Shown one piece after another: positions 6,219 to 8,001 of a stretch of DNA of 8,001 bases; position 1 is the stretch's first letter; the number at the start of each line of letters is the position of its first letter. This DNA is from Chlamydiota bacterium (GTDB taxonomy: Bacteria; Chlamydiota; Chlamydiia; Chlamydiales; Waddliaceae), in NCBI GenBank assembly GCA_011065005.1, contig JAAKFP010000102.1:1-8001 (forward strand). The letters run 5' to 3'. A program made the position numbers and the translations under genes. Below the pieces are notes generated by a model, which ran no database searches, had not been told where the DNA came from, and was given only the letters and a program-made list of their open reading frames with translations.

Positions 6219-7430
6219 CTATTCACCACCACTCAGCCCACCAATTGAAGAGTCAAGTTCCTGATAGAGATCTCTCCAGGAAATAGCTTTTACTCCCTCC
6301 CCTAACACTTGAGGATTTGATACGCGGCAGACAACAAACCCTTTCTTTGCCTGAGGATAGTCTCGCAAAAAAAGCGTGAGGTGCTTGGCATCTCGTGGCG
6401 AAGGTGAATCAGTCCATTTTACCTCAATAGGCAATAAGCAATCTTTCCACTTCAACAACCAATCTACTTCCGGCCCACGTGTATCTCTCCAAAAATGCAG
6501 AGAGATTTTATTTTCTTGTAAACGAGACCATCTAATCAACTCTAGCCCTATAAATTGTTCAAAAAGTGATCCCAAATAATTTTGTGGGAGTGTCGGTTGT
6601 TCCTGTGCGGCAAGACGACGTAACCCTAAATCAAAAAACAAGTATTTTGGTGACTTTACTAATTTTTTACGAGTGAGACTGTTCGTAAAAGGCTCAACTC
6701 GCTCAGCTATTAAGCAATCCTCCAAAATTTGATAATATGAACTAATTGTTGTTCGAGCGACTCCAACATCTTGAGAAATCTTGTCGAAATTAACGATATT
6801 TCCCGACTCAATAGCCGCTAAACGCAGAAAGTTTTCAAAAGCTCCGATATCGCGAACCAAAGCCTCAGACCTTACTTCATCCTCTAAATAAAGGCCGACA
6901 TAGGACTCCAGCTCTTCCTCTCGAATTGAACGATTTCTTTCAAGTCTAATGGAGGGAAGAGAACCATACAAAATAAAGTCTTCAACTTTTGGTAATGGTT
7001 GACCTAGCTCATGGATTGTTAGTGGGTCCAACCGTAGCTGGATTAAACGCCCTGGTAATAAATTAACATGCTTTCCATGCTTTAGTTTTCGTGCAGAAGA
7101 TCCCGTTAAGATAAATTGCCCGAGCTTTTTGTCGATCAAATACTGTACACCATCCATAAGAGAAGGGACTTTTTGAACTTCGTCAATAATGACAAGAGGA
7201 GGTTTTCCATTCTGATGATTTAATGCTTTCACTTCGCGGATGAGTTGATCAGGATCAGCCTCATACTGTCGTCGAATTTTTGAAAACAAAAGGGTAATTT
7301 CAAGATCTGCTGAATATTGACTTATTAAGGTTGTTTTTCCTGTTTGACGAGGCCCTAAGAGTAAGACGCTCTTTCCTCTTTTAATGATATTATCAAGCTT
7401 TTCTTTTAGAGTTCTTTTTAAAAATTTCAT
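6219..7430 (-). CDS. AAA-type ATPase with DUF4143 domain
   Basis: 403-residue soluble protein of the AAA_14/DUF4143 family, whose members are widespread accessory genes of unproven function. The ATPase part (about 1-150) has Walker A GPRQTGKTT (26-34), Walker B LVIIDE (79-84, D83/E84), a sensor strand FILTGSSARKL (107-117 region) and the family hallmark LPGR (125-128). Residues about 220-258 (DVGVARTTISSYYQIL) resemble a winged-helix fold. The C-terminal DUF4143 part holds a PD-(D/E)XK-like set: E331-V-D333, then E346-V-K348 in LLPIEVKW. Nuclease activity is not established for the family. The gene is the usual length with no frameshift. No good Shine-Dalgarno precedes the ATG at 7430, though MKFLKRTLKEKL suits the family. 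It sits between core genes and a repeat-rich non-coding region, consistent with lateral acquisition. Confidence 0.9.
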   Translation of the reverse strand: MKFLKRTLKEKLDNIIKRGKSVLLLGPRQTGKTTLISQYSADLEITLLFSKIRRQYEADPDQLIREVKALNHQNGKPPLVIIDEVQKVPSLMDGVQYLIDKKLGQFILTGSSARKLKHGKHVNLLPGRLIQLRLDPLTIHELGQPLPKVEDFILYGSLPSIRLERNRSIREEELESYVGLYLEDEVRSEALVRDIGAFENFLRLAAIESGNIVNFDKISQDVGVARTTISSYYQILEDCLIAERVEPFTNSLTRKKLVKSPKYLFFDLGLRRLAAQEQPTLPQNYLGSLFEQFIGLELIRWSRLQENKISLHFWRDTRGPEVDWLLKWKDCLLPIEVKWTDSPSPRDAKHLTLFLRDYPQAKKGFVVCRVSNPQVLGEGVKAISWRDLYQELDSSIGGLSGGE

Positions 7431-7454
7431 AGTTATGCGCCGGAATATTGTTCC

Positions 7455-7489
7455 CTTAAACTCGATTTTCCGGGAATATCGTGTTTAAG
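7455..7489. repeat. 35-bp near-palindrome, possible operator
   Basis: Arms 7455-7466 (CTTAAACTCGAT) and 7478-7489 (ATCGTGTTTAAG) pair at 11 of 12 positions, and the middle holds TTCC-G-GGAA (7468-7476), so the symmetry runs almost through the whole 35 bases. It overlaps the best promoter candidate for the ATPase gene, which makes an operator plausible. A related sequence with the same CCTTAAAC...GATTTTC order occurs near 7874-7895. Confidence 0.7.
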
Positions 7490-7493
7490 TCAA
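7465..7493 (-). promoter_or_regulatory. Possible promoter for the DUF4143 ATPase gene
   Basis: On the minus strand TTGACT (7488-7493, five of six) is 17 bases from GAAAAT (7465-7470, only four of six). The predicted start near 7458 leaves a leader of about 28 bases. The -10 is poor, so this is tentative; its overlap with the 7455-7489 palindrome would fit repression. Confidence 0.3.
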
Positions 7494-7524
7494 CGATTTT
7501 CCTCAGAAATCGCTGGGCTCAGCG
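7494..7524. repeat. Two adjacent short hairpins
   Basis: CGATTT (7494-7499) pairs with AAATCG (7507-7512) around a 7-base loop, and CGCTG (7511-7515) pairs with CAGCG (7520-7524) around a 4-base loop. The arms share two bases, so the hairpins are mutually exclusive at the junction. They lie directly beside the 35-bp palindrome. The block CGATTTTCC occurs in both (7463-7471 and 7494-7502). Neither hairpin has a T tract. Confidence 0.45.
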
Positions 7525-7560
7525 GTGAATTATGCAAGCCCCAGCCATTTCCAGCAAAAA

Positions 7561-7643
7561 ATAAATATTACAGGACAAACGCGATAGGAAGGATAAATAG
7601 TCATTATCCTGTTTATCCTTCCCATCCTGTAATACTTATTTAT
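7561..7643. repeat. Multi-block inverted repeat, dispersed-repeat type
   Basis: Three nested perfect blocks face each other: ATAAATA (7561-7567) with TATTTAT (7637-7643); ATTACAGGA (7567-7575) with TCCTGTAAT (7625-7633); GGAAGGATAAA (7587-7597) with TTTATCCTTCC (7612-7622). The loop is 7598-7611. The units TTATCCT and ATCCTGT are typical of dispersed intergenic repeats found in unrelated environmental bacteria (recollection, not a search). No open frame or transposase is associated. A decayed miniature element or REP-like hairpin is most likely. Confidence 0.85.
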
Positions 7644-7805
7644 CCAAGAGACAAAAAAAACCGTATTCGTTCCCGTGTATGTATGTGTGCCCGTGCACGA
7701 TGCCAATTCTTCATCTACTATGCAAAGCTCCATAATGAAACGGTGAATCGTCTGTGGCCGATAGGCAAGATGCCCCGACCCATTCTCGAACATCTACTAA
7801 ACACG

Positions 7806-7824
7806 AATGTCACTGAGTGACATT
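7806..7824. repeat. Perfect 19-bp palindrome
   Basis: AATGTCACTGAGTGACATT has two 9-base arms complementary at every position around a single central G. The size and symmetry match a dimeric repressor site. It lies 18 bases upstream of the promoter-like TTGTCT at 7842. No regulator gene is in the window. Confidence 0.6.
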
Positions 7825-7841
7825 GAAGATAAGGGTAACTC

Positions 7842-7870
7842 TTGTCTTTTCCGCCCCCTTGCTGTATGCT
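7842..7870 (+). promoter_or_regulatory. Promoter-like pair of unknown target
   Basis: TTGTCT (7842-7847) and TATGCT (7865-7870) are 17 bases apart, with TG just before the -10. Both hexamers are imperfect. It would transcribe rightward into the inverted repeat at 7919-8001 and out of the window. The only frame in reach is a 30-codon one at 7901-7993 without a ribosome site. Confidence 0.25.
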
Positions 7871-7918
7871 TTACCTTAAACACTGATTTTCACGGTAAAA
7901 ATGGACCCTAATACTAAT

Positions 7919-8001
7919 CTTTTGATCCACAATGAATTAGAAAAAATCCGCCTACTCGCTGAGTATGTCTGGATTTTTTCTAACCCATTGTAAATCAAAA
8001 T
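7919..8001. repeat. Long inverted repeat at the right edge
   Basis: Arms 7919-7949 and 7971-8001 are 31 bases each and complementary at 26 positions, including an unbroken inner 13 (TTAGAAAAAATCC with GGATTTTTTCTAA). The 21-base centre holds a further small hairpin, TACTC (7953-7957) and GAGTA (7961-7965). The four internal mismatches are two adjacent transition pairs, as expected of an older, drifting palindrome. The right arm stops at the window edge, so the full length is unknown. It could be a miniature element, a repeat terminus or a transcribed hairpin. Confidence 0.85.

Larger units (their letters stand above)
7431..8001. other. Gene-poor, repeat-rich intergenic region
   Basis: About 570 bp with no convincing protein or RNA gene. 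It holds, left to right: a near-palindrome over the likely ATPase promoter (7455-7489), two short hairpins (7494-7524), a multi-block inverted repeat (7561-7643), an alternating purine-pyrimidine tract (7674-7690), a perfect 19-bp palindrome (7806-7824), a promoter-like pair (7842-7870) and a long inverted repeat running to the right edge (7919-8001). The minus-strand frame at 7530-7793 crosses the inverted repeat, has no ribosome site and looks non-coding. Confidence 0.7.

Noticed and set aside
7530..7793. Minus-strand open frame of 87 codons
   Set aside because: It has no ribosome site, crosses the 7561-7643 inverted repeat and a simple GT-rich tract, and its product has no recognisable domain.
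7923..7931. DnaA-box-like TGATCCACA
   Set aside because: One mismatch to the consensus and no cluster of further boxes or origin genes, so not evidence for a replication origin.
7901..7993. Plus-strand 30-codon frame starting MDPNTNLLIH
   Set aside because: There is a promoter-like pair upstream, but no Shine-Dalgarno, and most of the frame lies within the 7919-8001 inverted repeat. Too short and structured to call.

Overview
The window looks like chromosomal DNA of an environmental (amoeba- or arthropod-associated) member of the Chlamydiota. This is inferred from a small lineage-type protein with the bilobed hydrophobic hairpin of chlamydial inclusion-membrane (Inc) proteins, from the mix of compact housekeeping genes with moderate-to-low GC, and from sigma-66/sigma-70-like promoters in front of most genes. 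No rRNA or other decisive taxonomic marker is present, so the phylum is probable rather than proven and the genus is open.

Layout. Bases 1-232: upstream gap that may hold the last codons of an unseen gene, then a near-consensus promoter. 233-1258 (+): tdh, NAD-dependent L-threonine 3-dehydrogenase. 1348-1376: intrinsic terminator serving the minus strand. 1393-1797 (-): 134-residue Inc-like protein with its own promoter, strong Shine-Dalgarno and terminator. 1912-4299 (-): FixI/CcoI/CopA2-type copper P1B ATPase with all catalytic motifs. 4300-4526: divergent promoter region containing a 63-bp inverted repeat of the CTTTGCGTC type. 4527-5060 (+): def, peptide deformylase. 5061-5351 and 5359-6138 (-): secG and tpiA, a tightly spaced operon read tpiA then secG, whose end abuts the def stop codon with no spacer. 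6219-7430 (-): an AAA-type ATPase with DUF4143/PD-(D/E)XK-like C-terminus, an accessory gene. 7431-8001: about 570 bp with no convincing gene but several strong inverted repeats.

How it fits together. tpiA (glycolysis) and secG (protein export) form a common bacterial pairing, and def removes the formyl group from new proteins: these are core functions. The copper ATPase handles metal export or delivery to cuproenzymes, and tdh starts threonine breakdown. The Inc-like gene would be a host-interaction protein if the prediction holds. The DUF4143 ATPase and the repeat-rich right end look like accessory DNA. No gene cluster here amounts to a clearly new multi-gene system. The most interesting leads are the Inc-like gene, the repeat hairpin predicted to sit in the copper ATPase leader, the palindrome over the DUF4143 ATPase promoter, and the long inverted repeat that runs to the right edge.
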